Assembly (NCBI RefSeq): GCF_003598715.1
Contig: NZ_QZFU01000016.1
Location: forward strand, 620,001-684,000
Reading direction: 5' to 3'
DNA length: 64,000 nucleotides
Origin: Nocardia panacis
GTDB taxonomy: Bacteria; Actinomycetota; Actinomycetes; Mycobacteriales; Mycobacteriaceae
The notes beneath the pieces were generated by a model. It saw only the letters and a list, made by a program, of their open reading frames with translations, was not told the DNA's origin and ran no database searches. Made by a program: the position numbers and the translations under genes. How positions within the stretch are numbered: position 1 is the first letter of the stretch; each line of letters starts with the position of its first letter. Positions 44,354-53,958 of this stretch are shown here, one piece after another.

Positions 44354-45445
44354 ATGTACGGATTTCTGCTCGCCCAGCCCGCGGGCGTGCTGCGGGCCTC
44401 CGGACTGCGAGCGGCCTACGACGACCCCGCACGCGCCGTCGCGGCGCTGCGGTCGGGCGCGGCGGAGCTGATCGTCGGCGCGCTGCCCTTCGACCCGCGC
44501 CGCCCCGCCGCCCTGGCCCAGCCGGACCGGGCCGAACACACCGCGGGTCCCTGGCGGCCCGCCGCGGTGCCGGACCTGCCCCCGGTGCGTGTCGTCTCCG
44601 AATTGCCCAGTCCCGCAGAACATGTCGCGCGAGTGACCAAACTCGTCGAACAGCTCGACGATCCCGCGCGACCGCTGCGCAAGGTGGTCGCGGCCCGCTC
44701 GGTCCTGGCCGAGGCGCAGGCGCCGCTCGATCCGGAACTCACCGCCGCCCACCTGCTGGTGCGACACCCGAAGGCCAATGTGTTCGCGGTGGACCTGACG
44801 CCATCGGGCCGGGCCGCCGCACTGGTCGGAGCCACCCCGGAGGTGCTGGTCACCCGGCAGGGCGACACCGTCACGCTGCGACCACTCGCAGGCACCCTGC
44901 CGCGCAGCACCGATCCGACCGTCGACGCGCAGCAGGCGCGAGAACTATTCGCCAGCAGCAAGAATCGGACCGAACACGCCTACGTCATCGACTGGATTCG
45001 GGAGCGGCTCGCGCCGGTCTGCCGGGAACTGACCATCCCGGACGGCCCGGAATTGGTCAGCACCAATGAGGTCTGGCATCTGGCCACGCCCATCACCGCC
45101 ACCCTGCGGCAGCCCGCGCCGACCGCGCTCGAATTGGCCGTACTGCTGCATCCGACACCCGCCGTCTGCGGCACGCCGACCCAACTGGCGTTGGACACCA
45201 TCATCGAATCGGAGCCGGATCGCGGCTTCTACGGCGGCGCGGTCGGCTGGTGCGACGCGCGCGGGGACGGGACCTGGCTGGTCGCCATCCGCTGCGCCGA
45301 GATCTCCGGCGACGGACGCGCCGTGCGGGCCTTCGCGGGCGGCGGGATCGTGGCGGCCTCCGATCCGCACGCCGAACTCGACGAGACCACCGCCAAACTG
45401 CGCACATTCCTCGGCGGATTGCGGTGCGCGGCGCCGGAGAACTGA
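44354..45445 (+). CDS. Isochorismate synthase (EntC/DhbC-like)
   Basis: 363 residues of the chorismate-binding family: LRKVVAARSVLAEA, FAVDL...LVGATPEVLVTRQGDTVTLRPLAGTLPRS, ELFASSKNRTEHAYVIDWIRERL (Glu of the metal site), and the C-terminal LHPTPAVCGTPTQLALDTIIESEPDRGFYGGAVGWCDARGDGTWLVAIRCAEISGDG. These motifs fit isochorismate synthases, which make isochorismate for salicylate-type siderophores or menaquinone. No siderophore or men genes lie nearby, so it may be the salicylate source of a distant NRPS cluster (inference). Confidence 0.87.
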   Translation: MYGFLLAQPAGVLRASGLRAAYDDPARAVAALRSGAAELIVGALPFDPRRPAALAQPDRAEHTAGPWRPAAVPDLPPVRVVSELPSPAEHVARVTKLVEQLDDPARPLRKVVAARSVLAEAQAPLDPELTAAHLLVRHPKANVFAVDLTPSGRAAALVGATPEVLVTRQGDTVTLRPLAGTLPRSTDPTVDAQQARELFASSKNRTEHAYVIDWIRERLAPVCRELTIPDGPELVSTNEVWHLATPITATLRQPAPTALELAVLLHPTPAVCGTPTQLALDTIIESEPDRGFYGGAVGWCDARGDGTWLVAIRCAEISGDGRAVRAFAGGGIVAASDPHAELDETTAKLRTFLGGLRCAAPEN

Positions 45446-45545
45446 GACCCGGCACCGGCCGATCGACGGGCTGCGAGCACACCCGACCCGACGGTCCTGC
45501 TAGGTTGGCCCGGAATGTGCCTGCATCGAAGTATTGGAGTGCGCG

Positions 45546-45716
45546 ATGAAGTTTGCCGTCCCCGGTGTTGCCAGCGCGGTCGTCGGCGGCCTCTTGGGCG
45601 TGGCCTCGGTCTTCCTGATCACCATGGCCGTCGAACAGAACTCCGTGCCCACTATCGATCGCAGCGGTGACAAGGACTCCTCGCTACTCAATGACGTGCA
45701 GTACGGCAGCCGCTGA
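45546..45716 (+). CDS. DUF2613 small membrane/secreted protein
   Basis: 56 residues: MKFAVPGVASAVVGGLLGVASVFLITMAVEQNS... DKDSSLLNDVQYGSR. One N-terminal hydrophobic segment (residues 5-29), short polar tail. DUF2613 proteins (M. tuberculosis Rv0236A) are found next to aftD throughout the mycolic-acid bacteria, and its stop codon overlaps the probable start of aftD here, so it is likely a small partner of AftD. Function unknown. ATG 45546; TTG 45534 also in frame. Confidence 0.85.
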   Translation: MKFAVPGVASAVVGGLLGVASVFLITMAVEQNSVPTIDRSGDKDSSLLNDVQYGSR

Positions 45717-48700
45717 TTCCAGCCGCAGCCGCAGCCGCCGCGCACACCGCGCCACTGGGCCGAGGCTGGTTCGCCGGATCCGTTGTCGCGGCATTCCTGC
45801 TCACCTTCCTCCAGGCACCGGGCCTGACCGTCGCCGACACGAAATACGATCTGGCCCAGAACCCCCTCGGCTTCCTCGAACGCGCCGCGCATATGTGGAG
45901 CAGTCAGGCACCCATGGGTCAGGTGCAGAATCAGGCCTACGGCTACTTCTTTCCGCACGGCGCTTTCTTCTCCGTCGGACATCTGCTCGGGATACCCGCG
46001 TGGATCACCCAGCGTGTCTGGTGGGCGCTGCTGCTGCTCGCCGGATTCTGGGGCATCATCCGGCTCTGCGAACTCCTCGGTATCGGCGGACGCGGCTCCC
46101 GCGTCATCGCGGGGCTCACCTTCGCGCTCGCACCCCGCGTGCTGACCACCCTCGGATCCATCTCCTCGGAGACGCTGCCGATGATGCTCGCGCCGTGGGT
46201 GCTGCTCGCCCCGGCCGCCCTCGGCGTACGACGCCGTCAGCAGGCGCGGAGATTCGGCGGGGCGCGATCGCCTGCCGGAAGTGCGCTGGCATTGGCGCTC
46301 ATGGGGGCGGTCAACGCGGTGGCGACGGTGGCGGCCTTCCTGCCCGCGCTGCTGTGGTGGGGGTCCTACCGGCCCTCGCGGCGATGGTGGCGATTCACGG
46401 CGGCGTGGGTGCCGCTGCTGGTGCTCGCGACCTTCTGGTGGGCGGTGCCGCTGCTGCTGCTCGGCAAGGTCAGCCCGCCGTTCCTCGACTACATCGAATC
46501 CTCCGGTGTGACAACACAGTGGGCCGCGCTGTCGGAAGTGCTGCGCGGCACCGACAGTTGGACACCCTTCGTCTCCCCTGAGCGGATCGCGGGCGCGGTG
46601 CTGGTCACCCAACCCGCCGCCGTCCTGGCCACCGGGTTGCTCGCGGCGGCGGGTATGGCGGGACTCGCCATGCGGTCCATGCCTTTTCGCGGCCGACTCA
46701 CGTTGATCCTGCTCGTCGGGATCGTCGGGATCTGCGCCGGGTACGCCGGTCAACTGGGGGGCCTGTTCGCCGAATCGGTGCGCGTATTCCTCGATTCCGG
46801 TGGTGCGCCGCTGCGCAACGTGCACAAGCTGGAACCGCTCATCCGCATTCCGCTGGCACTCGGGCTCGCCCACCTGCTCGGCCGGGTGCCGCTGCCCGCC
46901 TCGGTGCCGATGCCGGTGTGGCGCAACGCTTTCGCCCATCCCGAACGCGACCGGTCCGTCGCGCTGGCCGCGCTCGTCCTGGCCGCGTTGACGCTGTCCA
47001 CCTCACTGGCCTGGACCGGGAAACTCGCCCCGCGCGGAGCCTACGACCGCGTACCCGCCTACTGGCAGCAGACCGCGGATTGGTTGGCCGACAACGCCGC
47101 CGACACCAGGGCGCTCGTCGTCCCTGGCGCACCCTTCGGCAGCCAGATCTGGGGACTGACCCGCGACGAACCGCTACAGGCACTCGCCGGCACCCCGTGG
47201 GCGATTCGCGACTCGGTGCCTCTCAACCCACCCGGCACCATCCGCGCCATGGACTCCGTCCAACGCCTCATCGCCGACGGCCGCCCCTCCACTGGGCTGG
47301 CCCGCACCCTCTTCGACCAGGGCATCGGAATCCTGGTGCTGCGCAACGACCTCGACCCCGAAACCTCCCGCTCCACCCGGCCCCTCCTGGCCCACCAGGC
47401 CATCGAGCACTCCCCCGGCATCACCAAGGTCACCGAGTTCGGCCCACCCGTCCGAACTTCCGTCCTGGCCGACGATCTCGTCGCCGACGGCGACCTGCGG
47501 CCCACCTATCCCGCCATCGAGATCTATCGCGTCCTCGGTGCCCAACCCGGTGCACCGGCCGAAATCCACAGCGGCACTGGCGCGCCCATCGCATTTCCCG
47601 GCGCCTATACGGTCCCGCTCGCCGATGTCCACGCTGTCCAAGGCGGACCCGAGGTCCTGGAAAGGCTCAACCGCACCGCGCATGGCGCACCACGTGATCG
47701 CACCACCGATTCCGAATGGGGCCAACCCGACGTTGTGGGACCGCAGCGGCCCACCGATGCGGTTGGCGACGGCGCGACCGAAACCGGCGGTCGCGGACAG
47801 CGGGTGCCCGCCCGAAATGGTTCGGAGGAGATAGGGCCTCGGGTTTTGGCGGCGGATGCGGCACGGGCCGGGGTGCGGGTCGACGGGGTGGTGCTGACCG
47901 ATACGCCGATGGATCGGGAGGCGGATTTCGGGCAGGTCGACAATCACAATTCGGCGCTGCGGGGGCCGGGGGATCCGCGACGGACGCACAATTTGGCGCC
48001 GGATTACGCGGTGCCGGGGGCGGAGTTGGTGGAAGGGGAGTGGTCGGGGGCGACGATTACGGCTGCCAGTTCCGCAGCGGATGCGACGCAGATCGGAGGG
48101 ACCGCGCCGGGAAGTTCGACGGCGGCAATGGTCGACGGGGATCCGTCCACCGCCTGGATCAGCAATGGCGCGGAACGCGCACTCGGGCAGTGGGTTCGGT
48201 TGGATCTGGATCATCCGATCGGGGCCGGGTTGCTCACCCTCACCACCAGCACCGCAGCGATCGGCGATCCGGTGCGCTGGGTCGCGGTGGCGACCGAGAA
48301 CGGGACGGTTTCCGCGCTGATACCGAAACCCGGTGCACCGGTGTCGATTTCGCTGGCACCAGGTCGCACCCGTTGGGTTCGGATCACCGCGATGCACACC
48401 GAGCGCGGCACCCGCGGCGGTCAGTTCGGTATCAGCGAACTCACGCTCGACGACTACACCAACCGTGCGGAACCGGTGCGCGTGGATATCCGCCATCGCA
48501 CCGTACTTCCGGCACCCCCGGCGGGCGCCACCGTGCGCGGCTGGGACCTCGGACAGGAATTTCCCGGTCGCAGTGCCTGTTTCGACGCGCCGGATCGAGT
48601 GCGCTGCCACAAGGGACTAGCCCTCGCCCCGGAGGAATCGGGCACCTTCGAACGCACTTTGTCCGTGCCCGAATCGATGACCGTCGCCCCGGAGTTGACC

Positions 48701-50152
48701 GTGCGCACCCGACAGGGTCCGGCACTGGCCGCGCTGCTCACCGACCACGACCGCCCGGTGGCCCGCGGGCACGGCGATGTCGGCGATCTGCGCGGTTCCG
48801 CCTTCGCCGCCACCGACGGCGATCCGCGCACCGCCTGGACCGCGCCCGAGGATTCGGTGCGCCAAACAACCGGCGGCAAACCGACTCTCACCCTTGAGCT
48901 GCCCGCCCCCACACTGGTGACCGGACTCGAACTGACCCCGTCGCTCGGCGGCCTGCCCGCCGCACCGATTTCGGTAGCTGTCGACCTCGGCGCGGGTCCG
49001 CAAGTGCGCGAACTGGAACGCGGTGCGCCCACCCGAATCTCCTTGCACCCGACGGTCACCGACCGCATCGAGGTCAGCCTGCTCGACTGGCATCCCGTAC
49101 TCGACCGCACCGCACTCGGATTCATCCTCACCCAACCCGCGGGCCTGGCGGAGATCAATGTCCTCGGCCCCGACTACCCGCCGCCCGCCTCCCCCGACCG
49201 ACTCATCACCATCCCCTGCGCCACCGGACCTGTCATCGCACTCGGTGGACGCGCCCTGCATACCAGTGTGACGGCGACCGCCGCCGAATTGCGTTCCGGC
49301 GCACCGGTTCCGGCCCGTGTCTGCACGAACCCGGACGCGACGGACGCTTTCGATATCGCCCGAGGCCGCGCCGAGGTCACCGTCGCCCCCACGGAACTGT
49401 TCTCCGTCGACCGCCTCCAACTGAATCGCAACGACCTCCCGGTCGCACCGGACCTGGCGGCGCCGGCCGATACCAACCTGCTCGTTCTCCCTTTGAGCAC
49501 CAATGTCGGCTGGCAGGCCCGCACTGCCGACGGCCACTCGCTGTCCCCCATCGTCGTCAATGGTTGGCAGCAGGCATGGTTGATCCCGGCAGGCGTCACC
49601 GGCCCGATCACCCTCTCCTTCCCCATCGACCGCTGGTACCGCCTCGCCATCTTCGGCGGCCTGCTCCTGCTGCTCCCCCTCCTCTACTTCGCCTTCCCGC
49701 GCCGCCACCGCGCCACCGCCCTGCTGAGCCGGTTGCGCCTGCGAAAAACCACAGCGGCACAAGATATTCCGGAGTCGATCGACTTCCCCGAGGCCGATCC
49801 GGCTTCCGCACAGCGCACGTGGGGAAATCGCACGGTCGGCGCGCTCGCCCTGATCGCGGCCGCCACGATCATCTCCGGCCCGATCGGGTCGGCGATCGCC
49901 GTCACGGGTCTAGTGGCCTACTACTTCCTTCCCCGCCACGCGCCGACAACATTGGCCGCCCTCGCGGGTATCGGCACCGCCGTATCCGCGGCCGCGCTGT
50001 CGACCGGCCCTTGGCGATTCCCGCACGGCTACATGGGCGGATCGCTGTGGGCGCAGTTCCCCGCGCTGGTCGCGGTCATCGCGGTCGGCCTCGCCGCACT
50101 CCCACCGGCGCGCGGTCGACTCCGGCTGCCGCTACCGCGCAAGGATCGGTGA
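45713..50152 (+). CDS. aftD: Arabinofuranosyltransferase AftD (GT-C)
   Basis: About 1479 residues, comparable to the 1400 of M. tuberculosis Rv0236c. The N-terminal half is a multi-helix GT-C domain: QAYGYFFPHGAFFSVGHLLGIPAWITQRVWWALLLLAGFWG, SRVIAGLTFALAPRVLTTLGSISSETLPMMLAPWVLL, LDYIESSGVTTQWAALSEVLRGTDSWTPFVSPE. The C-terminal half holds carbohydrate-binding-like domains (TAAMVDGDPSTAWISNG; AATDGDPRTAWTAPED) and final membrane helices. AftD adds alpha-arabinofuranose from decaprenyl-phosphoarabinose to arabinogalactan/lipoarabinomannan. Conserved residues before the first ATG (45893), including the first helix (FAGSVVAAFLLTFLQAP), imply an earlier non-ATG start; CTG 45713 (overlapping TGA of DUF2613) or ATT 45716 are candidates. 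A hydrophilic insert lies at about 658-710. Confidence 0.92.
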   Translation: MIPAAAAAAAHTAPLGRGWFAGSVVAAFLLTFLQAPGLTVADTKYDLAQNPLGFLERAAHMWSSQAPMGQVQNQAYGYFFPHGAFFSVGHLLGIPAWITQRVWWALLLLAGFWGIIRLCELLGIGGRGSRVIAGLTFALAPRVLTTLGSISSETLPMMLAPWVLLAPAALGVRRRQQARRFGGARSPAGSALALALMGAVNAVATVAAFLPALLWWGSYRPSRRWWRFTAAWVPLLVLATFWWAVPLLLLGKVSPPFLDYIESSGVTTQWAALSEVLRGTDSWTPFVSPERIAGAVLVTQPAAVLATGLLAAAGMAGLAMRSMPFRGRLTLILLVGIVGICAGYAGQLGGLFAESVRVFLDSGGAPLRNVHKLEPLIRIPLALGLAHLLGRVPLPASVPMPVWRNAFAHPERDRSVALAALVLAALTLSTSLAWTGKLAPRGAYDRVPAYWQQTADWLADNAADTRALVVPGAPFGSQIWGLTRDEPLQALAGTPWAIRDSVPLNPPGTIRAMDSVQRLIADGRPSTGLARTLFDQGIGILVLRNDLDPETSRSTRPLLAHQAIEHSPGITKVTEFGPPVRTSVLADDLVADGDLRPTYPAIEIYRVLGAQPGAPAEIHSGTGAPIAFPGAYTVPLADVHAVQGGPEVLERLNRTAHGAPRDRTTDSEWGQPDVVGPQRPTDAVGDGATETGGRGQRVPARNGSEEIGPRVLAADAARAGVRVDGVVLTDTPMDREADFGQVDNHNSALRGPGDPRRTHNLAPDYAVPGAELVEGEWSGATITAASSAADATQIGGTAPGSSTAAMVDGDPSTAWISNGAERALGQWVRLDLDHPIGAGLLTLTTSTAAIGDPVRWVAVATENGTVSALIPKPGAPVSISLAPGRTRWVRITAMHTERGTRGGQFGISELTLDDYTNRAEPVRVDIRHRTVLPAPPAGATVRGWDLGQEFPGRSACFDAPDRVRCHKGLALAPEESGTFERTLSVPESMTVAPELTVRTRQGPALAALLTDHDRPVARGHGDVGDLRGSAFAATDGDPRTAWTAPEDSVRQTTGGKPTLTLELPAPTLVTGLELTPSLGGLPAAPISVAVDLGAGPQVRELERGAPTRISLHPTVTDRIEVSLLDWHPVLDRTALGFILTQPAGLAEINVLGPDYPPPASPDRLITIPCATGPVIALGGRALHTSVTATAAELRSGAPVPARVCTNPDATDAFDIARGRAEVTVAPTELFSVDRLQLNRNDLPVAPDLAAPADTNLLVLPLSTNVGWQARTADGHSLSPIVVNGWQQAWLIPAGVTGPITLSFPIDRWYRLAIFGGLLLLLPLLYFAFPRRHRATALLSRLRLRKTTAAQDIPESIDFPEADPASAQRTWGNRTVGALALIAAATIISGPIGSAIAVTGLVAYYFLPRHAPTTLAALAGIGTAVSAAALSTGPWRFPHGYMGGSLWAQFPALVAVIAVGLAALPPARGRLRLPLPRKDR

Positions 50153-51304
50153 TTCGCGCACCCGGCGTCGATCCCATCGACGCGCCAGACGCCGGGCGGG
50201 ATCCTCGATGAAGGCGTAGCTCGCCGCCGCCACGGGCAGGGTGAGGCCGATCGTGAGTGCCAGGACGTAACCGAAATTCCCTTGGAACGGCAGGATCCCG
50301 AAAACGGGGAAGACGATGGAGAGTATGGCCAAGTGCCAGAGGAAGATTCCGTAGGACCAGCGGCCGAGGGTGGCCGCCGTTCGGGATTCGAGCCGGCGGC
50401 GCGGGCGGTTGTCGAGGATCAACGGGGCGAGTAGGCAGAAGCCGATCAGTGCGCCGAAACCCATTTTGGCGACGTACTGCCATGGATGCGCGCGGGTCAA
50501 ACCCATTGGGCCTGCGAGGTCGGTGGCCGACAGCAGGAAGGCGACGAGGGCGATGGTCCACAGCAGCGGCCGATTTCGGAGTATCCGGCGCAGTCGCGAC
50601 TGCGAGTGGGCACTGTCGGCGAGTTCGGCCAGGAGCATGCCCGCGGCGAACCAGGGCAGATAGCCGGGCAACCAGTTGTCGGCGTGGATGGCGTCGGGCG
50701 TCGGCACGGGCAGGAAGTTCCAGCCCAGGCACAGTAGACCGAATGCGAGCACCGCGCGGGCGCGCCAGCGCGCGGCCGGTCCACGCAGCCACCGCATCGC
50801 GAAGGCAAGCAGCGGCAGTGCGAGATAGAAGGCGACCTCGACCGAAAGACTCCACATCTGAGTAAGTCCGTCGGTGAGCGTGAGCGGTACGAAAACCTGG
50901 AGCAGCGCGAGATTGGCCAGCCATACTCGAAACCCGGCCGTACCCGCCGCATTGGGAAGCAGCACCAGCACCGCGACCACCACCGCCCAATACGCCGGCA
51001 GAATCCGCGCCGCTCGATGACGCAGGTAATGGCCGACCGAAGGTGCGCTCCCGATTCCGCGCGCGGCGGCGGCGTGCGGCCGCCAGAGCAGAAATCCGGA
51101 AAGTCCGAAGAACACGGCGACCGCCATATCGAAGCGGCCCCAGATCCGACCGAACACCGGCGTATTTGTCGCACCGGTTTGAAAGGCGACATGGGTGAGC
51201 AGCACACCGAGCGCGGCCATTGCGCGCATACCCTCGAGCGCGGGCACGAATGGCCTGGTTCGGTCCGCGATTGCGGGAACGGGTGCGGTCGCGGTGGCTG
51301 TCAT
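50132..51304 (-). CDS. Membrane acyltransferase 3 family protein
   Basis: 390 residues, about ten membrane helices. Family landmarks: FVPALEGMRAMAALGVLLTHVAF (catalytic His region near residue 37), RFDMAVAVFFGLSGFLLWRP, HRAARILPAYW, and MWSLSVEVAFYLALPLL. These proteins O-acylate envelope polysaccharides or lipids; M. tuberculosis Rv0228 is the positional counterpart. Its 3' end overlaps aftD by 21 nt on the opposite strand. Start ATG 51304. Confidence 0.87.
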   Translation of the reverse strand: MTATATAPVPAIADRTRPFVPALEGMRAMAALGVLLTHVAFQTGATNTPVFGRIWGRFDMAVAVFFGLSGFLLWRPHAAAARGIGSAPSVGHYLRHRAARILPAYWAVVVAVLVLLPNAAGTAGFRVWLANLALLQVFVPLTLTDGLTQMWSLSVEVAFYLALPLLAFAMRWLRGPAARWRARAVLAFGLLCLGWNFLPVPTPDAIHADNWLPGYLPWFAAGMLLAELADSAHSQSRLRRILRNRPLLWTIALVAFLLSATDLAGPMGLTRAHPWQYVAKMGFGALIGFCLLAPLILDNRPRRRLESRTAATLGRWSYGIFLWHLAILSIVFPVFGILPFQGNFGYVLALTIGLTLPVAAASYAFIEDPARRLARRWDRRRVRESPILAR

Positions 51305-51547
51305 CGGGCTCCAGTCTGCTGCACCGGGGAACAATGGTCGCGAACCGGGGCCGAATGGTGAGAATGTCGGTATTCACATTCCGGGTTAGACTCGGGCGAT
51401 TCTGCGCCGAATCCGGCCTCGGCACCGCATGGTGCGCGGCCGGGCTGTTAGTGTCGGGGCTCACGAGCGCCGCAGTGGGTCCGGGATCAGCAGTCGCTGG
51501 AGCCACGGCTTGCCGGAACCACACGTGCTACGACGAGGAGTGTTTGC

Positions 51548-52690
51548 ATGGCACTGAGTGCCGGTACCAGAAGGACGGTCGCCTGCCTGCTCATAGGTTT
51601 CGGCGCGCTGCTGATCGCCGTCGCGATCATGGTGCCCACCTACACACTCGGCAAGCTGGCCAAGACTCCCCTCAACCTGGAGATCACCACGATCGCCGCC
51701 AACCAGCCCGGTGAGGAGAGCCTGGTCCTCGACGCGAAATCGCTGACCGCGTCGGATGGTTCGGCCAAGGTCGACAAGGATGTGCCCCTCGTCTCCCAGC
51801 GCTTCCTCACCATCGAGGACCCCTCCGACGCCGACGAGATGACGGTGCAGGCGGGTCAAACGCTGCGCCGCATCGATAAGCAGGGCGATACCGGCCTGCT
51901 CACCGCGACCATCGACCGCGTCACCATCTCCCGCAAGTCCGGTGAGCCGGTGGACAAAGACCCCAACGGCGCGATCGCGGTGAATGTGGACAAGCAGTTG
52001 CAGAGCGTGCTGGATCCGGTGCAGCACAGTGGTTTGCAGTACCGCTTCCCGATCGGCACCGAGAAGAAGGACTACCCGTACTTCGATCTGAACGCGCGAA
52101 AGACGTTCGATATCAAGTACATCGAGCAGGCCGAGATCAATAATCTCGAGGTCTACCACTTCCAGCAGACCGTCCCGGTGACGAATCTGAACGACGTCTA
52201 CCCGACGCCGACCAGCAAGCTCAGCCTGCCCGCCAAGAAGTGGGGTGTGGAGGGCGAGGGCGATATCACCATGTACCGCTTCTACACCAACACCCGCGAC
52301 CTGTGGGTCGAGCCGGAGACCGGCACGGTGATCAAGGGCGGCGAGCAGTTGCACCTTTTCTACGCCCGCACCGGCGACAAGCCGGAGGTCACCGCACTGA
52401 AGTCGCACCTGGTCTTCGATGAGAACACCATCGAATCGCAGATCTCGGTGGCCAAGGACAATATGGACAAGCTGTCGCTCTACGCCCGTACCCTGCCGAT
52501 CGTGGCGGGCATCGTCGGCGCGATCCTGCTCATCGGTGGGATTGTCCTCGCGGTGCTGGGCGGCGGTTCCGCCGGAGCTTCGGCCCGGCGCGGCGGCGGT
52601 CCGGTTCCGGCCGGGGCGGGTCAGCACCGACCGTCCGCGGGTCCCTACGATCCGCCGACCGAGAAGATCGACATCTCCAAACAGCCTTAG
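51548..52690 (+). CDS. pgfA: DUF3068 envelope protein, PgfA-like
   Basis: 380 residues. N-terminal membrane helix (RTVACLLIGFGALLIAVAIMVPTYTL), a large extracytoplasmic domain (LKxRIDKQGDTG..., YRFPIGTEKKDYPYFDLNARKTFDIKYIEQAEINNLEVYHFQQTVP, TRDLWVEPETGTVIKGGEQLHLFY), a second helix near 318-341 (IVAGIVGAILLIGGIVLAVLGGG) and a short cytoplasmic tail. This is the DUF3068 family; the mycobacterial member (Rv0227c/MSMEG_0317) is PgfA, a polar growth factor that works with MmpL3 in trehalose monomycolate transport. ATG 51548 shortly after GAGGAGTG. Followed by a very strong terminator. Confidence 0.9.
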   Translation: MALSAGTRRTVACLLIGFGALLIAVAIMVPTYTLGKLAKTPLNLEITTIAANQPGEESLVLDAKSLTASDGSAKVDKDVPLVSQRFLTIEDPSDADEMTVQAGQTLRRIDKQGDTGLLTATIDRVTISRKSGEPVDKDPNGAIAVNVDKQLQSVLDPVQHSGLQYRFPIGTEKKDYPYFDLNARKTFDIKYIEQAEINNLEVYHFQQTVPVTNLNDVYPTPTSKLSLPAKKWGVEGEGDITMYRFYTNTRDLWVEPETGTVIKGGEQLHLFYARTGDKPEVTALKSHLVFDENTIESQISVAKDNMDKLSLYARTLPIVAGIVGAILLIGGIVLAVLGGGSAGASARRGGGPVPAGAGQHRPSAGPYDPPTEKIDISKQP

Positions 52691-52698
52691 CGTGTGTC

Positions 52699-52736
52699 GA
52701 ATTCGGCCCCCGGTGTGTGCACCGGGGGCCGAATTC
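52699..52736. terminator. Bidirectional terminator after pgfA
   Basis: 16-bp perfect arms GAATTCGGCCCCCGGT and ACCGGGGGCCGAATTC, loop GTGTGC, then GTTT; between convergent pgfA and the ABC permease gene. Confidence 0.93.
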
Positions 52737-52755
52737 GTTTATCCACAGGAGAGAT

Positions 52756-53958
52756 TCATCGAGCGCGCACCGCCTCGCGCCAGGTAATGCGCGATCCGGT
52801 GTGCAGAATGCTGCGCGCGTAGATCTTGGCAGCCACCATGGCCACCAAACCACAGGCGAGCACCATGAGCAGCAGCGAACCCGCGATCTCCCCCGGCCGC
52901 GCCACGCCGGCCGCGATCCGAATCGGCATGACGAAGGCCGACAGCGGCGGGATCCAGGTGAGTACCTTGCCGAGGGTATTGTCCGGCTCCGAGATCACCG
53001 TGATGCCAACGAAGTACGAGGCCATGATGACCAGCAGCAGCGGCGCGGTCGCTCCCTGCACCTCCTCCTGCCGCGACACCAGCGAGCCCGCCGCGGCGTA
53101 CAGCAGCGAGTACAGGAGATAGCCCAGGATGAACCAGGCCAGGGCCGCCAGCAGAATGCCCGCCTCGGTCCAACTGAAGGTGATCAGTCCGGCGAAACTG
53201 CCCGCCACCGAACCCACCGCGCCGAGCACCACCACCTGTAGCAGCGCCGCCGCGCCTATCCCCAGCACCTTTCCCCACATGAGTTGGAGCGGCCGAATTG
53301 TGGCCAACAGCAATTCCACAACGCGGCTGGACTTCTCCTCCACCACTCCGATCGCAACATAGACACCGAAGCTGATCACCGACATCACCAGCAGGATCAA
53401 CACCACCCACGACATGCGCACCCGCTCGTCGTGATGCGGATCGACCGGTTGCAGAGTCTGTACGGCGACCGTCGCCTTGCTTACCGCGCCCAAGACCGCG
53501 GTTTTGTCGGCACCGACCGCGCTCAGCGCCTGATTCAACGCGACGGTGCGCACCACCGAGGTGAGCACCGCGCTGACGGTCTCGTCGAGCGATTTGGCCA
53601 CCACGGCCGTATAGGCGCCCGCCCCGGAGCCGACCAGCGCCACATCCGCCGCACCCTTCGAAACCTCCTGGCGGGCTTGCTCATCCGAGAGATCGGCGTG
53701 TACCCGCACCTCCAGACCCGCCGCCTTGCCGGTCTCGGGCAGTTGCGCGGCGACGGCGGCGAGCGGACCGGTGACGGCGATATCGACGGTGCGCGGCCCC
53801 TCCTTGTGCACCAGTGCGTAGATCACCGCCGCCGCGACGATCCCCAGCGCCGTGATCAGCAGACCGATGCGATACGCCTTGGTCCGCACCTGAGCCAGGA
53901 ATTCGCGCCGAACCACCAGGCCGACGGCCCGAAGATACTGGGCATCGGGCCGTTTCAC
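52756..53958 (-). CDS. ABC-2 type (NatB-like) exporter permease
   Basis: 400 residues. One N-terminal helix (AYRIGLLITALGIVAAAVIYALV), an extracytoplasmic domain of about 140 residues, then five or six helices (SWVVLILLVMSVISFGVYVAIGVVEEKSSRVVELLLATIRPLQLMWGKVLGIGAAALLQVVVLGAVG). The EEKSSRVVELLLATIRP motif is typical of NatB/YhaP-type permeases for sodium, antibiotic or lipid export. The start overlaps the stop of the ATPase gene by 4 nt. It lies within the envelope locus but has no counterpart I recall between Rv0226c and Rv0227c. Confidence 0.88.
   Translation of the reverse strand: MKRPDAQYLRAVGLVVRREFLAQVRTKAYRIGLLITALGIVAAAVIYALVHKEGPRTVDIAVTGPLAAVAAQLPETGKAAGLEVRVHADLSDEQARQEVSKGAADVALVGSGAGAYTAVVAKSLDETVSAVLTSVVRTVALNQALSAVGADKTAVLGAVSKATVAVQTLQPVDPHHDERVRMSWVVLILLVMSVISFGVYVAIGVVEEKSSRVVELLLATIRPLQLMWGKVLGIGAAALLQVVVLGAVGSVAGSFAGLITFSWTEAGILLAALAWFILGYLLYSLLYAAAGSLVSRQEEVQGATAPLLLVIMASYFVGITVISEPDNTLGKVLTWIPPLSAFVMPIRIAAGVARPGEIAGSLLLMVLACGLVAMVAAKIYARSILHTGSRITWREAVRAR

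Noticed and set aside
45500..46939. Long minus-strand frame across the start of aftD (His/Gly/Arg-rich)
   Set aside because: It is antisense to aftD and DUF2613, whose translations match known families; composition is typical of the reverse of GC-rich coding DNA.
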